Source: Staphylococcus edaphicus
Lineage (GTDB): Bacteria; Bacillota; Bacilli; Staphylococcales; Staphylococcaceae
DNA: 55,490 nucleotides
Assembly (NCBI RefSeq): GCF_002614725.1
Contig: NZ_MRZN01000018.1
Span: 1-55,490, forward strand
Reading direction: 5' to 3'
Shown here: positions 8,867 through 19,410 of the stretch, one piece after another
Numbering within the stretch: position 1 is the stretch's first letter
Layout: each line of letters begins with the position of its first letter
Program-made: the position numbers and the translations under genes
The notes under the pieces: model-generated
Told to the model about the DNA's origin: nothing
What the model saw: only the letters and a program-made list of their open reading frames with translations
Databases searched by the model: none

Positions 8867-10330
8867 TTATACTAATGTTTTCTCTTTTAAATATTCATCT
8901 ACAGCATTTGCTACAGCTCTACCTTCTTGAATTGCCCATACAACAAGACTCTGACCTCGTCTAGCATCACCTGCAGCAAATACATTGGGTTGGTTCGTTC
9001 TAAAATCTTTATTATCTGCTACAATTTTATTGCGCTCTGTTTGAATATTAAAGGCATGTGGTACCGTCGTTTCAGTACCTATAAAACCAATGGACAACAA
9101 GACAAGATCCGCAGGCCAATGACGTTCAGTACCATCGACAACAACCATTCCTTCATCCGTTTCCTCTAAGATTTGAGTATATACACCTTTGACATTTCCA
9201 ATACGATCGACATCATAACGCATTGTTTGCACACCATAAGCTCGCGGCTCAAAACCAAACCGTGATTCATATTCTTTATGTGCATAATCCATTTTGAACA
9301 CTGGCATTGCCAATGGCCAATACGTGTTTTCATCAAACTCTATTGCTTCTGGTTGTTTCGTATACTTATTAAATTGAACTATAGATTTACAATTTTCACG
9401 AAGTGCTGTTGCGACACAGTCAGCTCCTGTATCTCCTGCACCAATCACCACAACATTTTTACCTTCTGCAGAAATGGTCGGGTCCTCAATTTCACCATTT
9501 AAATATTGACCTTGTTCCGTCAAATAATCCATAGCAAAATGAATGCCAAAGCCCATACGACCTTCTAATGGTAAATCTCGTGCATTTTGAGAACCTGTAC
9601 ATAGAATAATTGCGTTATGTGTTTTATCTAGTGTTTCTCTACTAATATCGACACCAATCTCGGTATCTGTTTCAAAGCGAATACCAGACGCTTTCATGAT
9701 TTCAATTCTACGACGCACTACGTCTTTATCTAATTTCATATTAGGTATGCCATACATAAGTAAGCCACCTGCTTCGTGAGCACGTTCATAAACCGTTACA
9801 TGATACCCTAGCTTATTCAATTCATCTGCAGCTGTTAATCCAGCAGGGCCACTACCGACAATCGCTACCGATTCGCTTTTACGCTGTTTTGGTATCGTTG
9901 GTTTAACCCAACCGTTTTCATATGCTTCATCTATAATTGTTCTCTCTATGCCTTTAATCGCTACGGATTCGCGATTGATTTTCATGACACACGATTGCTC
10001 ACATGGTGCTGGACAAACGCGCCCTGTAAATTCCGGAAAATTATTTGTTTCACTTAAACGTTCATATGCCGTTTTGAAATCTTGTCTATATACTAAATCA
10101 TTCCATTCAGGTATATAGTTACCTATGGGACACCCAATCGTTTCTTTACCAAATGGTTCACCTGTTTGACAAAAAGGTGTGCCACAATCCATACAACGCG
10201 CACCTTGTTGTGCCGCTTCATCTTTAGTAAATCTCTGTTGAAATGCTTCATGATTTTTCAAACGATCTACTAATGATAGTTCATCAAGTTGTTGCCTTTC
10301 ATAATTCATAAAACCCTTGAATTCACCCAC
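8867..10330 (-). CDS. gltD: Glutamate synthase small subunit (NADPH)
   Basis: This 487-residue FAD and iron-sulfur subunit oxidises NADPH and passes electrons to the large subunit GltB. N-terminal cysteines in CMDCGTPFCQTG, GCPIGNYIPEWN and CPAPCEQSC bind the 4Fe-4S clusters. VGSGPAGLTAA is the FAD-binding glycine motif and VIGAGDTGADC the NADPH one. Translation starts at GTG, preceded by GGGGGG. It lies 21 nt downstream of gltB, so the two form one transcript. Confidence 0.96.
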   Translation of the reverse strand: MGEFKGFMNYERQQLDELSLVDRLKNHEAFQQRFTKDEAAQQGARCMDCGTPFCQTGEPFGKETIGCPIGNYIPEWNDLVYRQDFKTAYERLSETNNFPEFTGRVCPAPCEQSCVMKINRESVAIKGIERTIIDEAYENGWVKPTIPKQRKSESVAIVGSGPAGLTAADELNKLGYHVTVYERAHEAGGLLMYGIPNMKLDKDVVRRRIEIMKASGIRFETDTEIGVDISRETLDKTHNAIILCTGSQNARDLPLEGRMGFGIHFAMDYLTEQGQYLNGEIEDPTISAEGKNVVVIGAGDTGADCVATALRENCKSIVQFNKYTKQPEAIEFDENTYWPLAMPVFKMDYAHKEYESRFGFEPRAYGVQTMRYDVDRIGNVKGVYTQILEETDEGMVVVDGTERHWPADLVLLSIGFIGTETTVPHAFNIQTERNKIVADNKDFRTNQPNVFAAGDARRGQSLVVWAIQEGRAVANAVDEYLKEKTLV

Positions 10331-10351
10331 GATAATCCCCCCTTTTTTTGA

Positions 10352-13300
10352 TTAGTACACAGCCGATAGTTGTTGCTCTGAAGTTAAGTGTGTGCGTTCA
10401 TCATTAAATGCGTTTAATAAAGCTTCATCTAATTGTTCCGACTGTTGTTTTTGTAAATCTATTTTTTGCATCATCAATTTATAATCTTTTGGAATAACTT
10501 TTACAACTTTATCTGCTATATTTTCAAAATCACCAAGAATTTTTTTAGCTTTACTACTATTCGTATATTTGACATGTGCTTCCAACATTTCTTTCAGCAC
10601 ATTGCGTTCCTCATTAACTGTAATTTCATCAAAATCAAGACTATCTAATTGATTATCTTTTTTAAATTGTGCAGTATCTGATGGAAAGACATAACTCACT
10701 CCACCACTCATACCTTGTCCAAAGTTCTTACCTACATCACCAAGAATGACAATTCTGCCACCAGTCATATATTCAAGCCCGTGGTCTCCAATACCTTCTA
10801 CGACTGCTTGAACACCACTGTTACGAATACAAAAACGTTCGCCTGCTTTACCATTAATAAACGCTTTACCATGTGATGCACCATAGAAACAAACATTACC
10901 CACGATAATTTCGCCTTCACGTTGCGTATTTGGCGCGTTTACAATCACTTTACCGCCAGACAAGCCTTTACCAACGTAATCATTGGCGTCACCCGTATGA
11001 TGAATCGTCAAACCACTCGGTGTATATGCTGCTAGACTTTGCCCAGCATGTCCAACCGTTTTAGCGTAAATGGTATCTTCCGGCAATCCTTCCGAACCAT
11101 GTACCCTAGTGATTATACTGCCTGTAATTACACCGACATCACGCTGTTCATTCTTCAAAATATATTGGCCTTCAAAGGACTTACCAGCTTCAATCGATGC
11201 TTGTGCATCTGGATACAATTCAGTCAGGTCAAAGCCTTCATCTAAATGATGATTTTGTTCAATTTGCTTAAATCGCTTACCTTCATGTTGGTACAATAGT
11301 GCTTCAACATTCATGAAAGCTGCTTTAGGCTTATGTGTCGCAAGATTTTCTTTACGTCTTAATAAATCTGTTCGACCCACTAAATCATCTACTGAATTCA
11401 AACCAAGTTCTGCCAGTATTTCTCGCAATTCTTCTGCAATAAAGTGCATGAAATTAACAACGTGATCCGCTCTACCATTAAATAAAGCGCGCAAATCTTG
11501 ATTCTGAGTAGCAATACCAACAGGACAAGTATCTTTATGACATACACGCATCATGACACAACCGAGCACCACTAATGGTGCCGTTGCGAAGCCGAATTCC
11601 TCAGCACCTAATGCACAAGCATAAGCTACATCTCGACCTGTGAGTAATTTTCCATCTGTTTCAACTTTTACACGTGATCTTAAATCATTCATCATCAACG
11701 TCTGATGTGTTTCAGCCAAACCGATTTCCCATGGTACACCTGCATGTTGAATACTTGTTTTTGGTGATGCACCTGTACCACCATCATATCCACTAATTAC
11801 AATTTTATCAGCATACGCTTTGGCTACCCCTGCCGCAATCGTACCGACACCTGTTTTCGAAACAAGTTTAACTGTGATATTAGCGTCTTTATTAGCATTT
11901 TTTAAATCATGTATGAGTTGTGCTAAATCTTCTATTGAATATATATCATGATGCGGCGGTGGTGATATTAAACCGATACCTGGCGTAGAACCCCTTACTT
12001 CAGCAATCCATGGATAGACTTTCGTTCCAGGTAATTGTCCGCCTTCCCCTGGCTTAGCGCCTTGCGCAACTTTAATTTGTATTTCTTTTGCATGTTGTAA
12101 ATAGTCGCTTGTTACGCCAAAGCGACCAGAAGCAACTTGTTTGATTGCGCTTGAGTGGTTACGTCCTTCTTCATCTATAATAAAACGTTCAGGATTCTCT
12201 CCACCTTCACCGCTATTACTTTTACCACCCATACGATTCATCGCTTCAGCTAATGTTTGATGAGCTTCTTCCGAAATTGAACCGTAACTCATCGCCCCTG
12301 TGTTAAAACGTTGCACGATGTCACTCGCCGGTTCAACTTCACTGATATCAATGGGTGTTTGTTTTTTAAATTCCATCAAATGACGAATATGATCTGTCCG
12401 TTTATAATTCACTTCATGCGAAAAAGCTTTGAACTTCTCATAATCATTTAAACGACATGCATGTTGCAATAAGTGGATAGATGTTGGATTAAAAGCATGG
12501 TGCTGACCTTGTTTACGCCATTGGAACGTACTACCCGATTCAATGTATTCGCTTGAAGGTGTTTGTCTAGCTTTATTCTCCTTATCAATCATCTGCATGG
12601 AAATGCCTGACAATTTTGTCTGTGTACCTGTAAAATATTGTTCAACGACTTCATCTGATAAACCAACCGCTTCAAAGATTTGTGCCCCTTGATAACTTTG
12701 AACCGTTGAAATTCCCATCTTAGCCATTACTTTAATGACGCCTTCTGACAATGTATCCGTATATGTTTGAACATTTTCAGAAATATCTCCTTCTAAACGC
12801 TGATTCTGTACCAACTGTTCAATCGTACGTTGTGCCAAATAAGGTACAACTGCATTAGCACCGTAACCTAATAAGCATGCAACATGATGAACTTCTCTTG
12901 TTTCACCCGATAAAGCTACAATACTTGTACGCATACGCAATCCTTCTCTAATTAATAATTGATGGATATGGCTCACTGCTAATAACATTGGCATTGCATA
13001 TCCTGTATCAGAAACTAAACTACGATCATCAAGTACAATAATTTCATATCCTTTTTGTACAGCTTTAATCGCCTTCTCCCCAATGGCATCTAATGCTGTT
13101 TCTAACTCATGCTGATAAACAGTAGACACGTGCGTTACATTAAATCGACTTTGTTCAATAGCATCTAGCTGAGCCTCTGTAATGACTGGTCGTTTTAATT
13201 GAATGCGGTTTAAGACATCTTCATTGGGCTTTAATAAATTGCCCTCACCACCTAAATATGATAACTCGCTAGTTACGATTTTTTCACGATAAGCATCTAT

Positions 13301-14857
13301 CGGTGGATTCGTGACTTGCGCAAATAATTGTTTAAAATAATTAAATAAACTTTCATCTTTTTCATTTAATGCCGCAATAGGTACGTCATATCCCATAGCC
13401 CCAATTGGATCCTTTTTACTTTCCACAAGTTCAGTTAAATATTTGTCCATTTCTTCTTTGGTATAAACAAATTGTTTTTGTAAACGCGTTAGTGTATCAA
13501 CATCCCAATCAGATGGTTGGTACATCACTTTATCTAAGTCTAGATCTACTTTAAATTGACTCAACCAACTTTCATAAGGATGTTCATCTGCAATACGAGC
13601 TTTCAATTCATTATTTTCGATAACTTTATGTGCTTTGAAATCGACTAAAAGTAATTTCCCGGGGTTCAGTTGTCCTTTAAATGCCACATTATCTTCAGGG
13701 ACATCGACCACTCCAACTTCAGATGAAAACACAATATAATTATCTTTAGTAATCGTATAGCGTCCTGGTCTTAAGCCGTTTCTATCAGTCAGCGCACCAA
13801 TTTTATCACCATTACAGAAGGAAATCATCGTAGGTCCATCCCATGGCTCCATTAGATAACTATAAAATTCATAAAATGCGCTTATATTGGCATCATTTGC
13901 CTTGTTATATAACCATGGTTCTGGAATCATAAGCATTGCTGCTCTTTCTGGTTCCATCGCCAAGGATAGAAATTCCAAAGCATTATCAACAATAGCCGAG
14001 TCACTACCATCTTCATCAACAATTTCAGCCACTTTATGTTTATCTTCACCAAAAATCGTTTCTATCAATGCATCTTGTCTCGCACGCATCCAGTTTACGT
14101 TACCTTTAATTGTATTAATTTCACCATTGTGCATTAACAATCTATTAGGATGCGCACGTTTCCAACTCGGAAATGTATTAGTACTAAAACGAGAATGAAC
14201 CAAGCCTAATTTTGAAATAAAATCTTCATGATTCAAGTCTTGATACAACGCTTTGATTTGATCCGAACGTAACCATCCCTTATAGACGATGGTTCTGTGA
14301 GACAAACTTGTAAAATATAAATCTAACTGTTGTTGATTGGCATAATTTTCAATTTGTTTTCTCGCTAAAAATAATGTGCGTTCAATTTGAGTATGCCTAA
14401 TATCATTCAAAGCAACAAAAACTTGTTGAATATGTGGCATTGTATCTGCCACGTGTGTTGCAATCGCACTAATATCTACAGGTACTGCTCTATAGCCAAG
14501 TACAGTTAAGCCTTCCGCTTCAAAATAAGCATTAAATTGCGCTTCATGTTGAGAACCTTTAATTTTTTCATTTGTAAAAAACATGCCAACTGCATATTGA
14601 CCTTCTTCAGGAATATCAAAATCAAGGTGTCGTGAAAAATATGCATATGGTACTTCCGTCATAATCCCTGCACCATCACCAGTTACACCATCTGCACCAA
14701 TACCACCACGATGATCTAATCTACGTAACATTTCTAATGATTTTTCAACGATGTCATGACTTCTTTTATTATCCATATTCGCATAAAATCCTATTCCACA
14801 AGCGTCATGTTCTTCGCGACTATCATATAATCCTAATTTCTCTCTATTTTTAAGCAT
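10352..14857 (-). CDS. gltB: Glutamate synthase large subunit
   Basis: This 1501-residue subunit transfers the amide nitrogen of glutamine to 2-oxoglutarate. The class II amidotransferase domain starts at Cys20 (EEHDACGIGF), so a 19-residue propeptide should be removed to expose the catalytic cysteine. The FMN-binding synthase domain contains CHKDTCPVGIATQ (3Fe-4S cysteines) and GGTGASP. The C-terminal beta-helix domain has the GEG/GGGR-type repeats. The start MLKNREK follows AGAGGTGAAGATC. An open frame continuing 33 codons upstream covers the promoter and is not coding. Confidence 0.96.
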   Translation of the reverse strand: MLKNREKLGLYDSREEHDACGIGFYANMDNKRSHDIVEKSLEMLRRLDHRGGIGADGVTGDGAGIMTEVPYAYFSRHLDFDIPEEGQYAVGMFFTNEKIKGSQHEAQFNAYFEAEGLTVLGYRAVPVDISAIATHVADTMPHIQQVFVALNDIRHTQIERTLFLARKQIENYANQQQLDLYFTSLSHRTIVYKGWLRSDQIKALYQDLNHEDFISKLGLVHSRFSTNTFPSWKRAHPNRLLMHNGEINTIKGNVNWMRARQDALIETIFGEDKHKVAEIVDEDGSDSAIVDNALEFLSLAMEPERAAMLMIPEPWLYNKANDANISAFYEFYSYLMEPWDGPTMISFCNGDKIGALTDRNGLRPGRYTITKDNYIVFSSEVGVVDVPEDNVAFKGQLNPGKLLLVDFKAHKVIENNELKARIADEHPYESWLSQFKVDLDLDKVMYQPSDWDVDTLTRLQKQFVYTKEEMDKYLTELVESKKDPIGAMGYDVPIAALNEKDESLFNYFKQLFAQVTNPPIDAYREKIVTSELSYLGGEGNLLKPNEDVLNRIQLKRPVITEAQLDAIEQSRFNVTHVSTVYQHELETALDAIGEKAIKAVQKGYEIIVLDDRSLVSDTGYAMPMLLAVSHIHQLLIREGLRMRTSIVALSGETREVHHVACLLGYGANAVVPYLAQRTIEQLVQNQRLEGDISENVQTYTDTLSEGVIKVMAKMGISTVQSYQGAQIFEAVGLSDEVVEQYFTGTQTKLSGISMQMIDKENKARQTPSSEYIESGSTFQWRKQGQHHAFNPTSIHLLQHACRLNDYEKFKAFSHEVNYKRTDHIRHLMEFKKQTPIDISEVEPASDIVQRFNTGAMSYGSISEEAHQTLAEAMNRMGGKSNSGEGGENPERFIIDEEGRNHSSAIKQVASGRFGVTSDYLQHAKEIQIKVAQGAKPGEGGQLPGTKVYPWIAEVRGSTPGIGLISPPPHHDIYSIEDLAQLIHDLKNANKDANITVKLVSKTGVGTIAAGVAKAYADKIVISGYDGGTGASPKTSIQHAGVPWEIGLAETHQTLMMNDLRSRVKVETDGKLLTGRDVAYACALGAEEFGFATAPLVVLGCVMMRVCHKDTCPVGIATQNQDLRALFNGRADHVVNFMHFIAEELREILAELGLNSVDDLVGRTDLLRRKENLATHKPKAAFMNVEALLYQHEGKRFKQIEQNHHLDEGFDLTELYPDAQASIEAGKSFEGQYILKNEQRDVGVITGSIITRVHGSEGLPEDTIYAKTVGHAGQSLAAYTPSGLTIHHTGDANDYVGKGLSGGKVIVNAPNTQREGEIIVGNVCFYGASHGKAFINGKAGERFCIRNSGVQAVVEGIGDHGLEYMTGGRIVILGDVGKNFGQGMSGGVSYVFPSDTAQFKKDNQLDSLDFDEITVNEERNVLKEMLEAHVKYTNSSKAKKILGDFENIADKVVKVIPKDYKLMMQKIDLQKQQSEQLDEALLNAFNDERTHLTSEQQLSAVY

Positions 14858-14905
14858 GATCTTCACCTCTTTTAAGAAAATTCTGAAAACTAAATAAGTA
14901 AGTAA

Positions 14906-14934
14906 ACTATAAAGCAGTTGATTAATCTGTTCAA
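14906..14934 (-). promoter_or_regulatory. gltB promoter
   Basis: On the minus strand, TTGAAC (14929-14934) and TATAGT (14906-14911) are separated by 17 bp. It drives gltBD away from gltC. Confidence 0.65.
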
Positions 14935-14955
14935 TATATAAAATAGATGATATCA

Positions 14956-14970
14956 TTCTAATTATTAGAA
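14956..14970. promoter_or_regulatory. Probable GltC-binding site
   Basis: TTCTAATTATTAGAA is a near-perfect palindrome containing the LysR T-N11-A signature (14957 and 14969). Its centre is about 64 bp upstream of the expected gltB transcription start, the typical LysR activator position. It also lies in the upstream region of gltC, which would allow autorepression. Confidence 0.6.
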
Positions 14971-14995
14971 CAATAGAGGAAAACGAGGGCTATAT

Positions 14996-15883
14996 ATGGA
15001 AATCAAACAATTGAAATATTTTATAGAAGTCGCTAAAAGAGAACACTTATCTGAAGCTGCACTTGAGTTAAACATTGCACAATCAGCGATTAGTCGCCAA
15101 ATCGCTCAACTAGAAAAGGAACTTCAAGTGACTTTGTTCAAAAGAGAAGGTAGAAATATTTATTTAACAGATGAAGGCAGACAGTTTTTTACTGAAGCTA
15201 CAAAAATCATCGATCAACTCAATGAAACGATTCGCTTATTCCACAATCAGTCCGAATCAAATCATTTTATCATTCGTATTGGCTATGTTGAGAGTTATAT
15301 TTCTCAGGTACTCACTTTATTAATACAGGCATTTGAAAATAAGAGCCAATCTATTATCGAACCTATTCTAATGGAAGAAAGTGACATATTAAATGCATTA
15401 ATCACAAACCAAATTGATATCGCCTTTACAAATTTAACACAACAAATCAAACAAAACACGTCACTCAAGATAAATCCTCTATTCGAAGAAAATTTCCATA
15501 TTTATGTGCCTAAAGACGACCCAATAACTATGGCAACGAATCCGCCACTAGTTCAATTTTCAAACAAATCTATCTATGAACTCTATAAGCTGCCCCCCTA
15601 TATTAAGCAAACGTTAGTTAGCGTCATAGAAACACCTATTCGCACGGTAACCAATACACAGTTAGCTCAATATTTATTAAACAAAGGCCGTGGCTATATT
15701 ATCGCACCATCTTATCAACAATTAGATAAAAATCCACAGAAATGGATTGCTATCTCACTAGAACACACCGAATTAAAACGTACTATTTGTAGTGTGATAC
15801 GTCACGATAACCGCAAGAATGATATACAGTTCATGCTAACGACAATCGAGCAATTACTCAGCCGTAGTGCCACGTATCATTAA
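14996..15883 (+). CDS. gltC: LysR-type regulator GltC
   Basis: This 295-residue activator has an N-terminal winged helix-turn-helix (EAALELNIAQSAISRQIAQLEKEL) and a C-terminal co-inducer domain. It is transcribed divergently from gltB. In Bacillus the homologue activates gltAB when 2-oxoglutarate is high and glutamate low. Position and orientation match the known gltC-gltB pair, which makes the call firm although the C-terminal domain varies between species. Confidence 0.92.
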   Translation: MEIKQLKYFIEVAKREHLSEAALELNIAQSAISRQIAQLEKELQVTLFKREGRNIYLTDEGRQFFTEATKIIDQLNETIRLFHNQSESNHFIIRIGYVESYISQVLTLLIQAFENKSQSIIEPILMEESDILNALITNQIDIAFTNLTQQIKQNTSLKINPLFEENFHIYVPKDDPITMATNPPLVQFSNKSIYELYKLPPYIKQTLVSVIETPIRTVTNTQLAQYLLNKGRGYIIAPSYQQLDKNPQKWIAISLEHTELKRTICSVIRHDNRKNDIQFMLTTIEQLLSRSATYH

Positions 15884-15974
15884 GTTTATACAGACTGTCA
15901 AACCTATAAATCTTTGAATTCAGTTTATCGGGCGCGTATAATCACATTGTCTATAAAGAGAGGACTGAATACAC

Positions 15975-17090
15975 TTGAAGTCTGTTAAAACATTATTAAA
16001 ACGCCCTTACAATTGGATAGTCATTGCTTTTTGCGTTATTTTTGTCGTTTTATTCATATTCACTTTTTTTAATGCTAAATTTTATGACACACCCATTGGG
16101 CAAATTACGCAAATCAATAACACGTCAACAACCCATATTTCTGATGAACACCACAACAAAGATACGAAACACAAAACGCAATTACATATCAAAATATTAA
16201 ACGGTAAGTTCGAAGGTAAAACTGCTAACATTTCACATGAATATACCGAGTCACAAGCAGATAGTGAAGCCTTTTCAAAAAATAACAAAGTATTATTACA
16301 TATTGATAAGGATTTAAACGATGCCTATATAACTGAGAAGAAACGTGATAGTTTAGTCGTTGCGATAACAGGCATATTTTTATTAACCGTATTACTTGTC
16401 GGTAAAAAAATAGGACTACAATCGATTCTGTCGCTTGCCCTTAACACTTTGGTAGTATTATTAGCAATCTATATTCATAATCAATCGCCTAACATTAGTC
16501 TATTCGGTCTTATGAGTGTAGGTATCTTCATCTCTACAACATTAACTCTGTTACTTGTTACGGGTTGGCAATGGCGCACACTCATTACAATCCTTAGCAC
16601 ATTAGTGGGCACCTTTTTATGTGTTGGCATGTCACAATTAATTATCCAACTTACAGGTGGTACTGGGTTAAAATTTGAAACCATGAGTTTTCTAACCTTG
16701 CCACCAAAAGAAGTGTTCCTAGCCTCGGTGATGATAGGTACCTTAGGTGCAGTCATGGATGTCGCCATTACGATTGCCAGCGGTATGGCTGAAATCCTGC
16801 GTCGGACGCCTGATATCAGCATGAAACGTTGGGCACTAGCTGGACGAAATATTGGACAAGATATCATGGGAACAATGACGAATATATTATTATTCTCTTA
16901 TTTATCAGGAAGTTTGCCTATGCTACTGATTTATTTAAAAAATGCAAACACCATCACTTATACCATATCTATGAATTGGTCTTTAGAAATTTCCCGGGCA
17001 ATTACCGGCGGGATTGGCATTGTCTTAACAATCCCAATCACTATTTTATTAATGCAACTTTGGTTTAGACTGCGAGGTGTTAGATCATGA
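15975..17090 (+). CDS. YibE/F family membrane protein (first of pair)
   Basis: This 371-residue integral membrane protein belongs to the YibE/F-like family of unknown function. An N-terminal membrane anchor and a soluble segment of about 90 residues are followed by six or more hydrophobic segments. The conserved TLGAVMDVAITIASGM and GRNIGQDIMGTMTN stretches are present. It starts with TTG behind AGAGGA. Its stop overlaps the next gene by 4 nt (ATGA), so the two are translationally coupled and may form one complex. Confidence 0.85.
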   Translation: MKSVKTLLKRPYNWIVIAFCVIFVVLFIFTFFNAKFYDTPIGQITQINNTSTTHISDEHHNKDTKHKTQLHIKILNGKFEGKTANISHEYTESQADSEAFSKNNKVLLHIDKDLNDAYITEKKRDSLVVAITGIFLLTVLLVGKKIGLQSILSLALNTLVVLLAIYIHNQSPNISLFGLMSVGIFISTTLTLLLVTGWQWRTLITILSTLVGTFLCVGMSQLIIQLTGGTGLKFETMSFLTLPPKEVFLASVMIGTLGAVMDVAITIASGMAEILRRTPDISMKRWALAGRNIGQDIMGTMTNILLFSYLSGSLPMLLIYLKNANTITYTISMNWSLEISRAITGGIGIVLTIPITILLMQLWFRLRGVRS

Positions 17091-17869
17091 GCGTAATAAC
17101 GATATTAGGTCTCATTTTATTAATATTAATGTTAATATTTGGTGGAAAAAAGGGATTAATTTCTTATCTGACCCTATTTCTAAATTTTGTCGTTTTATTC
17201 ATTGCTATCATACTCATTATATTTGGCTTGCCTATTTACCTTGTCACACTTATATTCTGCATCGTCGTCGCTGCTTGTAATTTGTTTGTGCTAAATAGTT
17301 ACAATACGAAGACCCAAGCCGCATTTTACGCCACAATTGTGACAACACTTATTTTAATAGCTGCCATTTATCTTTCCGTATCAATTGGGCATTTACAAGG
17401 TTTTGCAACCGAACAACAAGATGAAACGTATATCTTTTCAATGAATATTGGCATAGATATGGTTAAGTTTATGGTGTTTACAATTGTTCTTGCCGTTATC
17501 GCTGCAGTCATTGATTTAGCTATCACAATCAGTTCACCTATGTATGAATTAAGTGAAACAAATCCTAAGTTAACACAAAAAGAACTATTTCATTCAGGCA
17601 TGCGGGTTGGCCGTGAAATATTAGCAACTTCAGCTAATACCATATATCTTGCTTATTTTGGCGGACAGTTAACGTTATTTTTCTGGTTTTCCAAACTTAA
17701 TTATTCCTTTGGACATATTATAAATTCTAAAATTTTCGCACAAGAGTTTATTTCCATTCTACTTGGTGGTATCGCCGTCGCTATCAGTATTCCAATTACT
17801 GCATGGCTAACTGCTATATTAATTAAAAGACAAAGACCATCACACACAATATCAAAGACAAATGATTAA
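17087..17869 (+). CDS. YibE/F family membrane protein (second of pair)
   Basis: This 260-residue protein is a paralogue of the preceding gene and carries equivalent motifs (AVIDLAITISSPM and GREILATSANTIYLAYFGG), with about six membrane segments. It lacks the N-terminal soluble insertion of its partner. The ATG overlaps the previous stop codon. The biological role is not known. Confidence 0.85.
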   Translation: MSVITILGLILLILMLIFGGKKGLISYLTLFLNFVVLFIAIILIIFGLPIYLVTLIFCIVVAACNLFVLNSYNTKTQAAFYATIVTTLILIAAIYLSVSIGHLQGFATEQQDETYIFSMNIGIDMVKFMVFTIVLAVIAAVIDLAITISSPMYELSETNPKLTQKELFHSGMRVGREILATSANTIYLAYFGGQLTLFFWFSKLNYSFGHIINSKIFAQEFISILLGGIAVAISIPITAWLTAILIKRQRPSHTISKTND

Positions 17870-18014
17870 TAGAAAAATAACAAGAATTAAGTATGATAAA
17901 TTAGTGAAATGGCACTCCATATTTACTTGAGCTGCAATACCTCCACATAAATATCACTAAAATTTTATGCGTATGACAAACGCTGCGACACTGGTATCCT
18001 TATTAATTACGCTA

Positions 18015-18050
18015 TAAAAAAGATGAGACAAGGATGTCTCATCTTTTTTA
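18015..18050. terminator. Bidirectional terminator
   Basis: A hairpin AAAAAAGATGAGACA / TGTCTCATCTTTTTT has A and T runs on both sides. It can end both the YibE/F operon (plus) and the amt gene (minus). Confidence 0.85.
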
Positions 18051-18055
18051 TTCTA

Positions 18056-19300
18056 TTATTTACGTTTATTTAGCTTATTTAATTCTCCACTGAAATAGGC
18101 ACGCTCGCCGTGTACAACGTAATCTAATCCATGTGCTTCTTCTACTGTATCTGTACCTAATTCACTAAATTTAGAAATGACTTTCGCAATGATATAAGTC
18201 ATAACGCCACTAAAAACGATTGTGATAGCAACAGCTATAAACTGATTCACAATAGGTAGAAAGCCGCCACCTAATAACAGACCATTGACTACATCGCCGT
18301 TAATATGATGTGACTGAAACACCCCTGTTAAAAGCGCACCGACAACGCCACCGACACCATGTATACCAAATGCATCTAATGCATCATTATAATTCAATTT
18401 GCCTTTAATATAATTAATAACAAAGTAACAACAAATACCACCTATAAGCGCAATAACTACAGCATTCATATATCCTACAAAACCTGCCGCTGGAGTAATC
18501 GCTACTAACCCTGCAAGCATACCTGATAACATACCTATCAAACTGGTTGTCTTCTTCATTCAATATTCTATTATCGACCAACCTAATGCGCCAGCACTGG
18601 CTGCAAGTGCAGTATTTACAAATGAAATCATCGCTATCTTATCAAACGTTAAGGCACTACCTACATTAAATCCATACCAACCAAACCAAACCAATATTCC
18701 TCCGATAAGCGTGATAATCAAATTGTGTGGTGGTCTTTTATCAAAATTTTTACCAGCACCAATCATAATTGCTAACACTAGCCCTGATACACCTGAAGTG
18801 ATGTGCACGACTGTTCCACCTGCATAGTCAATTGCACCTATTTTATCAATCCAGCCACCGCCCCATACCCAATGAGCTACCGGACTATAAACACAAACAA
18901 CCCACAAAAATACAAAAATCAAATACGGGATGAATTTCATTTTTTCAGCTATTGATCCTGATAAAATTGAAACTGCAATTGTACAAAACATTAATTGAAA
19001 TAGCATAAATAATGCTAAAGGGATATGTTCCGAAATTGCTGATTGCGTACTAAAACCGACGTGAGATAATCCTATATATGTAAAATCTCCAAACAGTAAA
19101 TTTCCATTTCCAAAACTAAAGCTAAACCCAAATAATATCCACGCAAATGTTACAATTACTATTGCCGACATACTCTGCATAACTGTATTCAATACATTTT
19201 TAGATTGAACCAATCCCCCATAAAATAAACTCAACCCTGGCGTCATCAACCAAACTAGCAACGTACAAAGAAATAAAAATAATGTATCATTCATATTCAT
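18056..19300 (-). pseudogene. amt: Ammonium transporter interrupted by an in-frame UGA
   Basis: Together the two parts form one Amt/MEP ammonium channel of about 414 codons. The first 246 codons start MNMNDTLFLF behind AAAGGAGTGAGTGG. They include GLSLFYGGLVQSKN, VHWVWGGGW-like SPVAHWVWGGGW, and GGTVVHITSGVSG, ending GWSIIEY. The next codon, at 18560-18562, is TGA. The same frame then continues MKKTTSLIGMLSGM and AGLVAITPAAGFV to a normal C-terminus. A single TGG-to-TGA change would explain it. The ATG directly after the stop has no ribosome-binding site of its own, so restart is possible but unlikely to restore a channel. A sequencing error cannot be excluded. Confidence 0.85.
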
Positions 19301-19410
19301 ACCACTCACTCCTTTGTATCGGAGCATAAACCCGTTCCTTTAAAATAGCAAAAATGCGTCATGTAAAATAACACTATATGTTATCTTTTCTGACACATTT
19401 CTACACCATT

